64,000 nt of DNA from Syntrophomonas wolfei subsp. methylbutyratica. GTDB taxonomy: Bacteria; Bacillota; Syntrophomonadia; Syntrophomonadales; Syntrophomonadaceae. The position numbers were made by a program, and so were the translations under genes. Position 1 is the first letter of the stretch, and every line of letters begins with the position of its first letter. The stretch covers positions 55,814 through 119,813 of the forward strand of contig NZ_BBQT01000008.1 of NCBI RefSeq assembly GCF_001570625.1. Direction: 5' to 3'. Below, one piece after another: positions 1-8,493 of the stretch. The notes below the pieces were generated by a model. It did no database searches. It saw nothing but the letters and a program-made list of their open reading frames with translations, and was not told where the DNA came from.

Positions 1-1122
1 CAGAGTGCTGGAAAAGGTATGAGCGAGATGCAGGCCAAAGCCGGTGCCCTTTGTGAAGCCGTAGAGCGTTATTCCGGCGTATTCAGGGGGGAGGAGGCCC
101 GGATAAGAGCCAGCTACCGGGAACTGGGGGAAGAGGCGATTCATCCTAACCGGATTATGAATTTCAGCTCTACCCAGTACCTCAACCGGGAACTTTCCAA
201 TGCCAGGGAGGGCAAGTTTAACCAGGTGCCGGAACCCTTTGACGAGAATCAGGAAATGGACTGGACAGCGGTATGGTCCCTAACTCGCGAAAAATTCCGC
301 TACCTGCCCACGGCCTTTTGTTACTTCAGCCACCCGGAAAATAAAACGCTTTTTTCCTGTTCCAATGGCAATGCTTCCGGCAACATCCTGGAGGAAGCCA
401 TTTTACAAGGTTTTTTTGAATTGGTGGAACGCGATAGTGTGGCTATTTGGTGGTATAACCGTCTCCAGATGCCGGAAGTAGATTTGGCCAGTTTCAACGA
501 ACCCTTTATTCACGAAATGCAGCGTTATTATCGCCGGCATGATCGGGAAATCTGGGTTTTGGATTTAAGCAGCGATTTGAATATCCCGGCATTTGCCGCA
601 CTGACCCGTAAAAGCAGCGGTGCCCAGGAGGCCATCATGATGGGGTTTGGCGCTCACTTTGATGCCCGCCTGGCCCTTATACGGGCTTTAACCGAGCTCA
701 ATCAGATGATGCTTTTTGTCCTGGAACTGGAAAATGGCAAATGGGGGGAAGAAAATATTATTGATAACGCTACCCCGGAATGGCTGAAGCAAGCCACGGT
801 GGCCAATCAGCCTTATCTGCTTCCCCATTCGGGCAAAAGCGTGCGAAAAGCCGGAGACTATAATGATTTGTCCGGGGAAGATTTCTTGAGCGATATAAAA
901 AGCTGTCGCCAAATCATAGAGCGCAAGGGCATGGAAATGCTGGTCCTGGAGCAGACCCGGCCCGATATCGGCATAGCGGTGGTTAAGGTAATTGTACCCG
1001 GTTTAAGGCACTTCTGGAAACGCCTGGCCCCCGGTCGCCTGTATGATGTGCCGGTGGAAATGGGCTGGCTTCCGCTACCCAGGCTGGAAAGCGAAATGAA
1101 TCCTATTGGGGTGTTTTTGTAA
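1..1122 (+). CDS. YcaO-domain protein, 5' end outside window
   Basis: The frame is open from the first base, so the start lies upstream; an internal ATG at 19 is not the true start. The visible part has the YcaO ATP-binding signature SGKGMSEMQAKAGALCEAVE followed by RYSG, then a second acidic block (EEAILQGFFELVERD). YcaO enzymes use ATP to activate peptide backbone amides, making azoles, thioamides or macroamidines in RiPPs, or acting on ribosomal protein S12 or methyl-coenzyme M reductase. The C-terminus (MNPIGVFL) sits where azole-forming members carry a proline-rich PxPxP tail, but that tail is not evident here. No precursor peptide or partner is visible downstream, so the substrate cannot be named. 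Confidence 0.85.
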   Translation, partial: QSAGKGMSEMQAKAGALCEAVERYSGVFRGEEARIRASYRELGEEAIHPNRIMNFSSTQYLNRELSNAREGKFNQVPEPFDENQEMDWTAVWSLTREKFRYLPTAFCYFSHPENKTLFSCSNGNASGNILEEAILQGFFELVERDSVAIWWYNRLQMPEVDLASFNEPFIHEMQRYYRRHDREIWVLDLSSDLNIPAFAALTRKSSGAQEAIMMGFGAHFDARLALIRALTELNQMMLFVLELENGKWGEENIIDNATPEWLKQATVANQPYLLPHSGKSVRKAGDYNDLSGEDFLSDIKSCRQIIERKGMEMLVLEQTRPDIGIAVVKVIVPGLRHFWKRLAPGRLYDVPVEMGWLPLPRLESEMNPIGVFL

Positions 1123-1130
1123 GAAGAGAA

Positions 1131-1150
1131 ACGGGGAACAGGTTCCCCGT
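1131..1150. terminator. Perfect hairpin between convergent genes
   Basis: The arms ACGGGGAAC and GTTCCCCGT form a 9-bp perfect stem around a 2-base loop. It lies in the 54-bp gap between the YcaO gene and the convergent glutamine synthetase gene and probably serves both strands. A T-rich stretch follows some 20 bases later on the plus strand. Confidence 0.6.
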
Positions 1151-1176
1151 CTGGTGCTCCCTTCGGTTTTTTCAAC

Positions 1177-2610
1177 TTACAGGTCGTAATATAGCTCAAA
1201 CTCCATGGGATGGGGGATTTCATTAACTTTTCGAGTTTCCCTGCGCTTTTTTTCAATCCATATCTCTATCAGCCGCCGGGGAAATACCCCCCCAGGAAGC
1301 AGGAATTCATAATCCTTTTCCAGGGCATCCAGGGCCTCATCCAGTGAGCGGGGCAGGGATTTTATCTGAGCCTGTTTTTCCGGCGGCAGCTTATACAGGT
1401 TCATGTCATAGGGGCCAAAGCCTGCGGTCACAGGGTCAATCTTCTTTTGCACACCGTCCAGCCCGGCCATCAAGATAGCGGAGTAAGCCAGGTAGGGGTT
1501 GCAGGTGGCATCGGAAGAGCGAAATTCGAAACGCTTGTGATAGGGGCTTTTGGCGTAAGCCGGTACCCGGATTACCGCACTGCGGTTGGCGGTGGCGAAA
1601 CAAACGCTTACCGGAGCTTCATAGCCCGGAATCAGGCGTTTGTAAGAATTGGTGCTGGGATTGGTAAAGGCCAGCAAAGCCGGGGCATGCTGCAGGATAC
1701 CGCCAATAAAGTTCAAGGCCAGTTGGCTCAGGTTGGAGTAGCCACTGGCATCGTAGAATAAGGGTTCTCCGTTTTTGAAAAGGTGCATGTGTACATGCAT
1801 GCCGTTGCCGGCTTCGGCAAAGATGGGCTTGGGCATGAAGGTGACGGTTTTACCTTCCTGAAAGGCCAGATTTTTAATGAGATACTTGGCCAGCATAGTT
1901 CTATCCGCCATTTCCCGCAGGGGACCAAACTCCACCTCAATTTCAATCTGTCCCGGACCACCTACTTCGTGATGATGGTATTTGACTGGAATATTGTTAT
2001 CTTCCATCAACAGGCACATACGAGCTCTCAGATCGTATAGTATATCCTGCGGGGGAGCAACATGATAGCCGCCGTTTGCCGGAATTTTGTAGCCCAGGTT
2101 CTGCTTCTCATTGTCTCCGCTGTTCCACATAGCCTGCTTAGCATCTATGGTAAAACCGCTCTTTTGCGGGGAACATTCATAACTGACATGGTCAAAAACA
2201 TGAAACTCGAATTCCGGCCCGATTCTCATCTCATCAGCAATACCGGTGGATTTCATATATTCTTCCGCTTTGGCCGCTATGCTGCGCGGGTCCTGGTCAA
2301 AACGGTAGTTGTCCGGTTGAGCTATAACAAAGATATCGCCTATCATGCTGAGGGTGGGAACCACGGTAAAAGGATCATAAACAGCGGTGCTGAGGTCGGG
2401 AATAAACACCATATCGCTATTTTCTACCGGGGCAAAACCATAATTGGAACCATCAAAACCGATGCCGTATTCTAAAATTTCCGGTTTGAAGCGGCCCAGG
2501 GGAATGCTCAGGTGGTGCCACCTTCCCAGCAGGTCTATTATCTTGAAATCAATCATTCTGATAGCTTGTTCATTGCAAAAACCCAGTGCCTCGTCAAAAC
2601 TCTCAAACAC
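1177..2610 (-). CDS. glnA: Glutamine synthetase, type I
   Basis: Makes glutamine from glutamate, ammonia and ATP in the cytoplasm. The 477-residue protein has the type I layout: an N-terminal beta-grasp domain with GFDGSNYGF, then the catalytic barrel with the metal-binding GPEFEFHVF, the NGGYH region, the GNGMHVHMHLF glutamate/ATP loop and RVPAYAKSPYHKRFEFRSSD. The start is GTG at 2610-2608, preceded by AAAGGAGG. Near the C-terminus NLYKLPPE resembles the adenylylation-loop motif of beta-type enzymes, which is unusual for a Firmicute, but I would not claim adenylylation from this alone. It is monocistronic here, with its own promoter and a shared hairpin downstream. Confidence 0.95.
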   Translation of the reverse strand: MFESFDEALGFCNEQAIRMIDFKIIDLLGRWHHLSIPLGRFKPEILEYGIGFDGSNYGFAPVENSDMVFIPDLSTAVYDPFTVVPTLSMIGDIFVIAQPDNYRFDQDPRSIAAKAEEYMKSTGIADEMRIGPEFEFHVFDHVSYECSPQKSGFTIDAKQAMWNSGDNEKQNLGYKIPANGGYHVAPPQDILYDLRARMCLLMEDNNIPVKYHHHEVGGPGQIEIEVEFGPLREMADRTMLAKYLIKNLAFQEGKTVTFMPKPIFAEAGNGMHVHMHLFKNGEPLFYDASGYSNLSQLALNFIGGILQHAPALLAFTNPSTNSYKRLIPGYEAPVSVCFATANRSAVIRVPAYAKSPYHKRFEFRSSDATCNPYLAYSAILMAGLDGVQKKIDPVTAGFGPYDMNLYKLPPEKQAQIKSLPRSLDEALDALEKDYEFLLPGGVFPRRLIEIWIEKKRRETRKVNEIPHPMEFELYYDL

Positions 2611-2651
2611 TTATAAAGCCTCCTTTGCTCTATACAACAAATTCCGTGAGA

Positions 2652-2680
2652 ATTATAGCAGATAAGCCATACATAGTAAA
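2652..2680 (-). promoter_or_regulatory. Probable sigma-A promoter of glnA
   Basis: On the minus strand TTTACT (2680-2675) and TATAAT (2657-2652) are 17 bases apart. The -10 box is perfect, and the Shine-Dalgarno site and GTG start of glnA follow about 40 bases later. Confidence 0.6.
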
Positions 2681-2820
2681 TATGAGGGTAATAGATAATC
2701 CTGGTTTTAGAAGTCTTTGCCTTGGAATAAAATTCTTCTCCAGATGGCGGTATATATACTCTTTTCGCTTAATAAAATGTATTACTCTCCGAGAAAAAAA
2801 GTTGTCAGATCATTCTGGGG

Positions 2821-3537
2821 GTGAATAAACTGAAGCGAACCCGCTTAATCATTCTTATCTTAATAGCTTTGCTATTACTGGGATTAGCTGCTTCAGCCCG
2901 CAGCATAGAAGAATACTATATAAAATCCCAACTGGATCCGCAAATCGAACTTCAAACCAGCATAAAAAATATGACCACGGTAGATAGCTACCGCTATAAG
3001 CTTACTTCATGCTTTACCGTGGCTGAACGGAAGGAGGTGATAAGCCGGGTAGAAGGAGAAAAGAGCGGCGCAAATACGCATATAAAGGGGGAGATGGTTA
3101 ACACAGCTGTTGATATCTACTATATTGACCGCACTATCTACAATTACGATGCTTTTTCTAAGAAATGGCTGATAATTGAAAGTGATACCAATAAGTCGGA
3201 GGAATTGCTCATTTCAGAACTCAATCCCCTGTCCAATTTTAGATTCAAACAGATAGCTGCGGTAGAAAAGTTAAGGTTTGAAGAGGTAGATGGTGTAGAG
3301 TGTTTGGTAGTGGGCTGCAGGCCCTCAATTGAAAGCCGGTTATTGGAAAATTTATGGAAGAGTTTTGAGTATCGCTTATGGTTGGATTATAAGGAAAGGA
3401 TGGTTAAAAAAGCGGATTTGACAGCAGTCAACAAAAAGGCCCCGGATACCAGGTTAAACTTGTTGGTAGAGTTCTCGGATTGGAATCAGAAAATTGATAT
3501 TAGACCACCGGATACCAGCGGTACCAAAAAGAATTGA
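2821..3537 (+). CDS. Hypothetical exported or membrane-anchored protein
   Basis: I do not recognise this 238-residue protein. It begins at GTG 2821 after TCTGGGGGT. Residues 5-25 are a strongly hydrophobic stretch after KLKRTR, i.e. an uncleaved signal anchor or a signal peptide. The rest is a soluble alternation of short beta-like segments with many charged residues; the pattern (a paired YRYKL ... WLIIE ... EFSDW) recalls LppX/LolA-like lipid-carrier folds, which is only a guess. It stands alone, with a terminator directly downstream. Confidence 0.6.
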   Translation: MNKLKRTRLIILILIALLLLGLAASARSIEEYYIKSQLDPQIELQTSIKNMTTVDSYRYKLTSCFTVAERKEVISRVEGEKSGANTHIKGEMVNTAVDIYYIDRTIYNYDAFSKKWLIIESDTNKSEELLISELNPLSNFRFKQIAAVEKLRFEEVDGVECLVVGCRPSIESRLLENLWKSFEYRLWLDYKERMVKKADLTAVNKKAPDTRLNLLVEFSDWNQKIDIRPPDTSGTKKN

Positions 3538-3546
3538 AGATTATCG

Positions 3547-3571
3547 GCAGGGGCTCAAGGCCCCTGCTTTT
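3547..3571 (+). terminator. Intrinsic terminator after the 2821 gene
   Basis: GCAGGGGC and GCCCCTGC form an 8-bp GC-rich stem around the loop TCAAG, followed directly by TTTTA. It separates the exported protein gene from the hpt promoter. Confidence 0.8.
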
Positions 3572-3599
3572 ATGTTTTCACCCCTAAATCTCGATTTAA

Positions 3600-3628
3600 T
3601 TGCACCTTTCCCTTCAAGTTGTTATAAT
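3600..3628 (+). promoter_or_regulatory. Promoter of hpt-guaA
   Basis: TTGCAC (3600-3605) and a perfect TATAAT (3623-3628) are separated by 17 bases, 24 bases upstream of the hpt start codon. No purine riboswitch is visible in the short leader. Confidence 0.75.
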
Positions 3629-3652
3629 CCACTTTATAGGGAGGGATTTACA

Positions 3653-4192
3653 TTGGATCTGGTAAAGGTTGAAGTTTTATTTGATCGGGAAACCCTGAAG
3701 CAAAAAGTAGCAGAAATGGGAAAACAAATCTCCCGGGATTATAAAGGGCGGGATTTGCTGGTTGTAGGAATATTAAAGGGCGCTTTTGTTTTTATGGCTG
3801 ATTTAATCAGGGAAATGGAAGTTCCGGTGGAGCTTGATTTTATGGATGTTTCCAGCTACGGCATCTCAACTTCCTCTTCTGGTGAGGTGAGGATTGTCAA
3901 GGATCTGGAATATTCCATAAAAGATAGGGATGTCCTTATTGTTGAAGATATAGTTGACACTGGTTTAACTTTAAAATATATTTGCGAAATATTGAGAAAT
4001 AGGAATCCGCGCAGTTTGAAGATTGCCTGTTTACTGGACAAGCCATCCCGGCGAAAAACAGATATTCATCCCGACTATGTCGGATATACCATTCCGGATA
4101 AATTTGTGGTGGGTTACGGTTTGGATTATGCGGAACAATACCGGCATTATCCGGCTGTATGTGTTTTAAAACCTGCAGTTTACGAAAATTAG
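3653..4192 (+). CDS. hpt: Hypoxanthine phosphoribosyltransferase
   Basis: Salvages hypoxanthine (and usually guanine) with PRPP to give IMP or GMP. I place the start at TTG 3653, seven bases after AGGGAGGG; this gives a 179-residue protein, the usual family length, whereas an upstream in-frame ATG would add a tail with no homology and run through the promoter. Landmarks are the dimer/flap region with SSYG and the PRPP loop VLIVEDIVDTGLTL, followed by KPSRR and GYGLDY. It lies ten bases upstream of guaA, so both are probably one transcript for purine nucleotide supply. Confidence 0.93.
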   Translation: MDLVKVEVLFDRETLKQKVAEMGKQISRDYKGRDLLVVGILKGAFVFMADLIREMEVPVELDFMDVSSYGISTSSSGEVRIVKDLEYSIKDRDVLIVEDIVDTGLTLKYICEILRNRNPRSLKIACLLDKPSRRKTDIHPDYVGYTIPDKFVVGYGLDYAEQYRHYPAVCVLKPAVYEN

Positions 4193-4202
4193 AGGTGGAT
4201 AA

Positions 4203-5735
4203 ATGAAGAAAGAAACGGTTGTGGTCCTGGATTTTGGAGGACAGTATAACCAACTAATTGCCCGCCGGGTTCGAGAGCTATCAGTTTATAGCGAAATGCT
4301 TCCTTATGATACTGGCTACGAAGAAATAGTGGCTAAAGAACCTCAGGCAATAATATTAACCGGAAGTCCGGCCAGTGTTCACGGGGGTGAGGCTCCTCAT
4401 TGCGACCCCCGGGTTTTTTCTCTGGGTATTCCCGTTCTGGGCATTTGTTACGGTATGCAGTTAATGGCCGAGCAAATGGGCGGGAAGGTTCAACCTTCTT
4501 CCTTGCGGGAATATGGCCGTGCAGTTTTACAGCTCACGGGGGAGGACGAAATATTTAAAGGTCTTCCTGATCAAATGCAGGTATGGATGAGCCATGGGGA
4601 TACTATTATTAGCGTGCCCGAAGGTTTTAGAATAACGGCAAGTACAGCTAATTGTCCGATAGCAGCTATCAGTTGCCCACAGCTCCAGCTCTACGGGGTG
4701 CAGTTTCATCCCGAGGTAAGACACAGTACCTATGGTATGGATATATTAAAAAAATTCTTGTTTGAGATTTGTGGTCTTCGAGGAGATTGGGATCTTAGTG
4801 ATTTTATTAGTGAAGCCATTGCGGAGGTCAAAAACAAAGTAGGAAATAAACGAGTTCTTTGCGCCTTGAGCGGCGGGGTAGATTCTTCCGTGGCGGCCAC
4901 CCTGGTGCACCAGGCAGTGGGGGAGCAGCTGATCTGTGTTTTTGTGGATAATGGCCTCTTAAGAAAAGGAGAAGCCCGCCAGGTAATTGATACTTTTGCT
5001 AAAGAAATGAAGATGAACCTGGTTTTTGTAGATGCGGGAGAAAGATTTCTGGCCAAACTGACTGGAATTACCGAGCCGGAGAGGAAACGCAAGATTATCG
5101 GAGAGGAATTTATCCGCATATTTGAGGAAGAGAAAGCCAAACTGGGAGAAATAGACTACCTGGTTCAGGGAACCATTTATCCGGACATTGTGGAAAGCGG
5201 AACCAGCACTGCGCAGACCATCAAAAGTCACCATAATGTGGGGGGATTGCCGGAGGATATGGATTTCCAGCTAATTGAACCCCTGCGCTTGCTCTTTAAA
5301 GACGAAGTCCGCCTGGTGGGAGAAAGGTTGGGCATCCCTGCGGAGATTCTATGGCGCCAGCCGTTTCCCGGGCCCGGTCTGGGGGTAAGGGTGCTGGAGG
5401 AAGTTACTTTTGAAAAACTGGGAATATTGCGGGAAGCCGATGCGATTGTCCGCGATGAAATAAAAAAGGCCGGTCTGGAAAGGGAAATCTGGCAGGCATT
5501 TGCCGTTCTGCCCCCGGTAAGGAGTGTAGGTGTAATGGGTGATGCTCGTACCTATGCCTATCCCATAATTATTCGCGCTGTAATCAGCGAAGATGCTATG
5601 ACGGCGGAAGTGGCTAAACTCCCCTGGGAACTCCTGGATATTATGGCGCGCCGTATCGTTAACGAAGTGGCCGGTGTCAACCGGGTGGCCTATGACATCA
5701 CTTCCAAGCCTCCCGGAACCATTGAATGGGAATAG
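4203..5735 (+). CDS. guaA: GMP synthase (glutamine-hydrolysing)
   Basis: Converts XMP to GMP using glutamine and ATP. The 510-residue protein has an N-terminal class I amidotransferase domain with the nucleophile elbow GICYGMQ and the His-Glu pair in FHPEVRHS, then the ATP pyrophosphatase domain with the PP-loop SGGVDSS, and the C-terminal dimerisation domain ending in KPPGTIEWE, the canonical family terminus. The Shine-Dalgarno site AGAGGTGG precedes ATG 4203. It follows hpt closely and shares its promoter. Confidence 0.97.
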   Translation: MKKETVVVLDFGGQYNQLIARRVRELSVYSEMLPYDTGYEEIVAKEPQAIILTGSPASVHGGEAPHCDPRVFSLGIPVLGICYGMQLMAEQMGGKVQPSSLREYGRAVLQLTGEDEIFKGLPDQMQVWMSHGDTIISVPEGFRITASTANCPIAAISCPQLQLYGVQFHPEVRHSTYGMDILKKFLFEICGLRGDWDLSDFISEAIAEVKNKVGNKRVLCALSGGVDSSVAATLVHQAVGEQLICVFVDNGLLRKGEARQVIDTFAKEMKMNLVFVDAGERFLAKLTGITEPERKRKIIGEEFIRIFEEEKAKLGEIDYLVQGTIYPDIVESGTSTAQTIKSHHNVGGLPEDMDFQLIEPLRLLFKDEVRLVGERLGIPAEILWRQPFPGPGLGVRVLEEVTFEKLGILREADAIVRDEIKKAGLEREIWQAFAVLPPVRSVGVMGDARTYAYPIIIRAVISEDAMTAEVAKLPWELLDIMARRIVNEVAGVNRVAYDITSKPPGTIEWE

Positions 5736-5745
5736 ACGCCAAAAT

Positions 5746-5781
5746 GCCTCTGAACCCGGTGAAATAAAGGGTTTCAGAGGC
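5746..5781 (+). terminator. Hairpin after guaA
   Basis: GCCTCTGAACCC (5746-5757) pairs with GGGTTTCAGAGGC (5769-5781) with a single bulged T. No clear T-run follows, so it may be a weak or factor-assisted terminator. Confidence 0.5.
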
Positions 5782-5874
5782 CTAAGACATGCCCGAGGCA
5801 ATCGAAAAGCAGAGCGGAAGCCAAGGGAATCAGTCAGGAACAGGCAGCAATCAGCAGCCTGAAATAAGTAGTAA

Positions 5875-5916
5875 CGAAGATACTTGTTTCCTGTTGTCAT
5901 ATGTTTCGTATCTTCG
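5875..5916. terminator. Second hairpin between guaA and rubrerythrin gene
   Basis: CGAAGATAC (5875-5883) and GTATCTTCG (5908-5916) are exact inverted repeats around a 24-base, T-rich loop, placed between two convergent genes. Confidence 0.4.
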
Positions 5917-5963
5917 GCTTCGAATTCTCCCGATTAAAGAACAGTCCCTTTTTATTGTGATGA

Positions 5964-6419
5964 TTACCAGACTTCGGGAAAAGCAGTGTTAGTATAAAGT
6001 GCCTCCATTCGAGCCTTATGTCCTTCCTCCATTTTAGCCAACTCGGAAAGGATTTTTTGTTTTTCCGGATCGGCAGAAAGAGCGGCCAAAGAAGAATAAG
6101 TTTTCATCGCTTCTTCCTCTTTTTTCATAGCCAGGGCAATGGCATCCACCGGTTTTAATTCCAATGATAGGCGAGGCAATTCTACCGTTTCTGATACTTT
6201 ATAATTGCTAGCTCCAGTAAAAGAGAAACTTTTAATATCGTGTCTTAAGATCTGTTCCAGCAAAGTACGATGTCCTAATTCTTCTTGGGCAAATTCTTGA
6301 TAAATCTTTTTTACTGAGGTATCTGTTATTTTTTCAGACACATCACGGTAGAACTCGTAAGCTTCCGTCTCGGCCTCTATGGCCAGTTTCATTATCCTTT
6401 CAAATTCACTCGGATTCAT
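5964..6419 (-). CDS. Rubrerythrin-like ferritin-fold diiron protein
   Basis: A 151-residue four-helix protein. Two copies of a helix with glutamates followed by ExxH are visible: EAETEAYEFY then EELGH, and KKEEEAMKTY then EEGHK. That is the E/ExxH/E/ExxH ligand set of a diiron site. The C-terminal rubredoxin domain of classic rubrerythrins is absent, so this is the short form, usually linked to peroxide reduction or oxygen protection in anaerobes. A TTTTCCTCC (minus-strand GGAGGAAAA) site precedes the ATG. It is divergent from the small gene at 6660, with a long perfect palindrome in the gap. Confidence 0.85.
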   Translation of the reverse strand: MNPSEFERIMKLAIEAETEAYEFYRDVSEKITDTSVKKIYQEFAQEELGHRTLLEQILRHDIKSFSFTGASNYKVSETVELPRLSLELKPVDAIALAMKKEEEAMKTYSSLAALSADPEKQKILSELAKMEEGHKARMEALYTNTAFPEVW

Positions 6420-6496
6420 CTATTTTTCCTCCTCACATTAGATTCGTTTTTTAAGCTGCCATTTTGTATTATTAGCAAAATCATAAAATTTTAAAT

Positions 6497-6520
6497 ATTT
6501 ACAACTAGCTAGTTGTAAAT
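6497..6520. promoter_or_regulatory. Perfect 24-base palindrome, candidate operator
   Basis: Twelve bases ATTTACAACTAG are followed by their exact reverse complement, with no spacer. It lies 78 bp upstream of the divergent rubrerythrin start in an AT-rich gap and has no T-run, which suits a binding site for a dimeric regulator better than a terminator. It does not match the PerR or Fur consensus. Confidence 0.45.
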
Positions 6521-6659
6521 CATAAAGGGTTTTATAGATGAGTGGCTTGCCTGTTCTTTAAATGCATGCAAATATAGCATGTTGCTTGAGTTATGCGCTC
6601 TTTGCTATGAATGAATTCTGGCACCCTGGGCAAAAATGGTAAAACAAGGGGGTGTTAGA

Positions 6660-6836
6660 TTGGAAGAATATATTAAACAACTGGCGGCAAGACTGGCCAG
6701 CGAGCTGGAGGAATTGGAACAGGGAAGCGGGTTCGCGCATTTCCTGGCAGCTCCGGACAGCGAAGTGAGAGAAGAGGCCCGGGAATTAAAGGAACAGATT
6801 AGAAATCTCAGAGCTAAATTGCAGGGAATACTTTAG
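6660..6836 (+). CDS. Small charged alpha-helical protein
   Basis: Starting at TTG 6660, eight bases after AAGGGGGTG, this gives 58 residues; an ATG eight codons upstream has no good ribosome site. The protein is almost all charged helix (LASELEELEQ, then EEARELKEQIRNLRAKLQ) with a coiled-coil character and no membrane segment. No function can be assigned. It sits between the rubrerythrin palindrome and the hydrolase gene. Confidence 0.55.
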   Translation: MEEYIKQLAARLASELEELEQGSGFAHFLAAPDSEVREEARELKEQIRNLRAKLQGIL

Positions 6837-6929
6837 GGACCCAAAGGGAGGTTTTGCTCTAAGACATAGAGTATTCCTGGTTGAATCCTTCCTGGATTGC
6901 TATAATAGAGCAATGGAAGGAGAGGTAGA

Positions 6930-8141
6930 ATGCTTGATATTTTGAGCGCTATGGCTCTGGGAGATTACCTGAGCCGGGGTCTGGGTCAAATAGGTTTAGA
7001 GTTTTGGCAGAGTGTATCCCACGATATTTTTTTAAATGTGGGAATGGAGTATAAAAACAGCAACCGTTTCTGGGAACGGGTTGAGTGCCGAGAAGTGGAA
7101 AGCCTGGCCGGCAAAGAACAACACTTTTGTGAAAATAACCGTCAGCTGGATAAAGATATCATCGCGCATTTTGGCAGCGCCACACCTGACGCCAAAAATT
7201 ACCTGCTACATTACGCAGTCGGCTGGGATAGCAACAGAAACGCGGTTCCCTTGCTTTTGCTTCATGGGGCTGGATTGGATGCCACCTCTTTTTGCGATGT
7301 ATTTGCTTTGGGATATACCGGTTTGCAACAACAGTTGGTTGAGCTTGGTTACAGGGTATTTGCCCTCAGCTTTTCCCATCCTCATGGGGATAATTATTAC
7401 CAGGCGCTACAACTAGCTGATGCTATTTCCCGGGTGCGAGAATTGACCGGTGCTCCCCAGGTGGATGTATTGGCTCACAGTAAAGGGGGCCTGGCTGCCT
7501 GGATATATTTGTCCGGATTGGCTTCAACTCCATACAGTGGTGAGGTAAGACGATACATAATGCTGGGAACACCCAACGGAGGAACCGACTTTGCCTTTCG
7601 CAATCCCCTGTTTAATTACCTTATTTATATTTCCGGCTCCAATGGGGTTATGGCCTGGGATCAAGTACTTTCCCTGGGGAGCCTGGTGGATTGCAGCAAG
7701 CAGGCTATTTATCATGATGGCTGTTTTCCGGGACAGAGCCAGATGCTTGCTCGCTGGGATGAGAAATTCGCTTTAGATCCGCTGCAGCAAGATTGGTGGT
7801 CTACCTATTATGGTGGGTCTGGACTAATCAGTCATTCCCGGGGGATTGAGGCGGCTATACAGGACGGAGGCTCTTGTATGCAAAAGCTTAACCGGCATGG
7901 CCTGCCTCCAGAGATTGAGCTTGCTGTTCTGGCTGGCGATAAACATTTCCTTAATTGTTTACCGGGGGAATGCAGCGCTCCCAGTGATGGACTGGTTCTG
8001 GTGGATAGTGTTCTTTATACAGATGGTTTAATGAGGGAAGGTGCTCATCTCCTGGAAAAGACCGTTCTCCCGCTAAACCACCTGGAACTTCTTTTTGCCC
8101 GCCGGGCAGGCCGTTGGGTGGATCGGCAATTACGGGATTAA
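6930..8141 (+). CDS. Alpha/beta-hydrolase, lipase or esterase type
   Basis: The 403-residue protein shows LLLLHGAG, the oxyanion-hole strand of the fold, and AHSKGG with Ser184 as the nucleophile. A catalytic His probably lies in LPLNHLELLF near the C-terminus, and GTPNGGTDFAF is the loop typical of triacylglycerol lipase/PHA-type members. There is no signal peptide, so it should act in the cytoplasm. A TATAAT at about -30 and the site GGAAGGAGAGG precede ATG 6930. The natural ester or polyester substrate cannot be told from sequence. Confidence 0.8.
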   Translation: MLDILSAMALGDYLSRGLGQIGLEFWQSVSHDIFLNVGMEYKNSNRFWERVECREVESLAGKEQHFCENNRQLDKDIIAHFGSATPDAKNYLLHYAVGWDSNRNAVPLLLLHGAGLDATSFCDVFALGYTGLQQQLVELGYRVFALSFSHPHGDNYYQALQLADAISRVRELTGAPQVDVLAHSKGGLAAWIYLSGLASTPYSGEVRRYIMLGTPNGGTDFAFRNPLFNYLIYISGSNGVMAWDQVLSLGSLVDCSKQAIYHDGCFPGQSQMLARWDEKFALDPLQQDWWSTYYGGSGLISHSRGIEAAIQDGGSCMQKLNRHGLPPEIELAVLAGDKHFLNCLPGECSAPSDGLVLVDSVLYTDGLMREGAHLLEKTVLPLNHLELLFARRAGRWVDRQLRD

Positions 8142-8159
8142 AGCAGGGAAGGGAGCAAG

Positions 8160-8188
8160 TTGACAGGCCAGGAATGCTCTGCTAATAT
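8160..8188 (+). promoter_or_regulatory. Promoter of the purine operon
   Basis: TTGACA (8160-8165) and TAATAT (8183-8188) are 17 bases apart with a TG extension before the -10 box. Transcription would begin near 8195, leaving a leader of about 300 bases that holds the riboswitch. Confidence 0.8.
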
Positions 8189-8230
8189 CAAGGTGTAAAG
8201 CTGGAAATGAAAGAAATACGTTTAAGTTTT

Positions 8231-8338
8231 AGAAACGCGAAAGTGTGTCTAGGGTTCCGCATCTTGGTATGGTCTGGTCCAAGTGACACAGGTGCAGGAT
8301 TGCACTACACCGTATAGGGATAAAAGCCCAGGCGGATA
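8231..8338 (+). promoter_or_regulatory. PRPP riboswitch (ykkC class, subtype 2b)
   Basis: The leader has the ykkC-family conserved blocks in order: TCTAGGGTTCCGC, TGGTCTGGTCC, AGTGACACA and GGGATAAAAGCCCAGGCGG. ykkC aptamers sense guanidine, ppGpp or PRPP. The PRPP subtype is the one known upstream of de novo purine genes in Firmicutes, and the gene directly below is purE, so I assign PRPP. The 3' aptamer block AAGCCC is also the left arm of the terminator, so ligand binding should prevent termination and switch the operon on when PRPP is plentiful. The tandem guanine aptamer known in some species is not seen here. Confidence 0.85.
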
Positions 8339-8381
8339 GGTTTCGGTTACGAATCCTGTCCTTCCGGGCTTGTTACTTTTT
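8324..8381 (+). terminator. Riboswitch-controlled terminator
   Basis: AAGCCC (8324-8329) pairs with GGGCTT (8366-8371), and an inner stem pairs GGATAGG plus TTCG with CGAA plus TCCTGTCC around GTTA. A run of five T lies at 8377-8381. Its left arm overlaps the aptamer, the expected arrangement for ligand-dependent antitermination. Confidence 0.75.
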
Positions 8382-8493
8382 GCCTGGTTTTACTCTTGTT
8401 TTCTGTGAGAAAAGCGGCAAAATAACTGGTAAATCAAGCTAATGACATCATGAATTCGTAATAAGAATTTTATAAATAAGGGGGAATGCTAAT

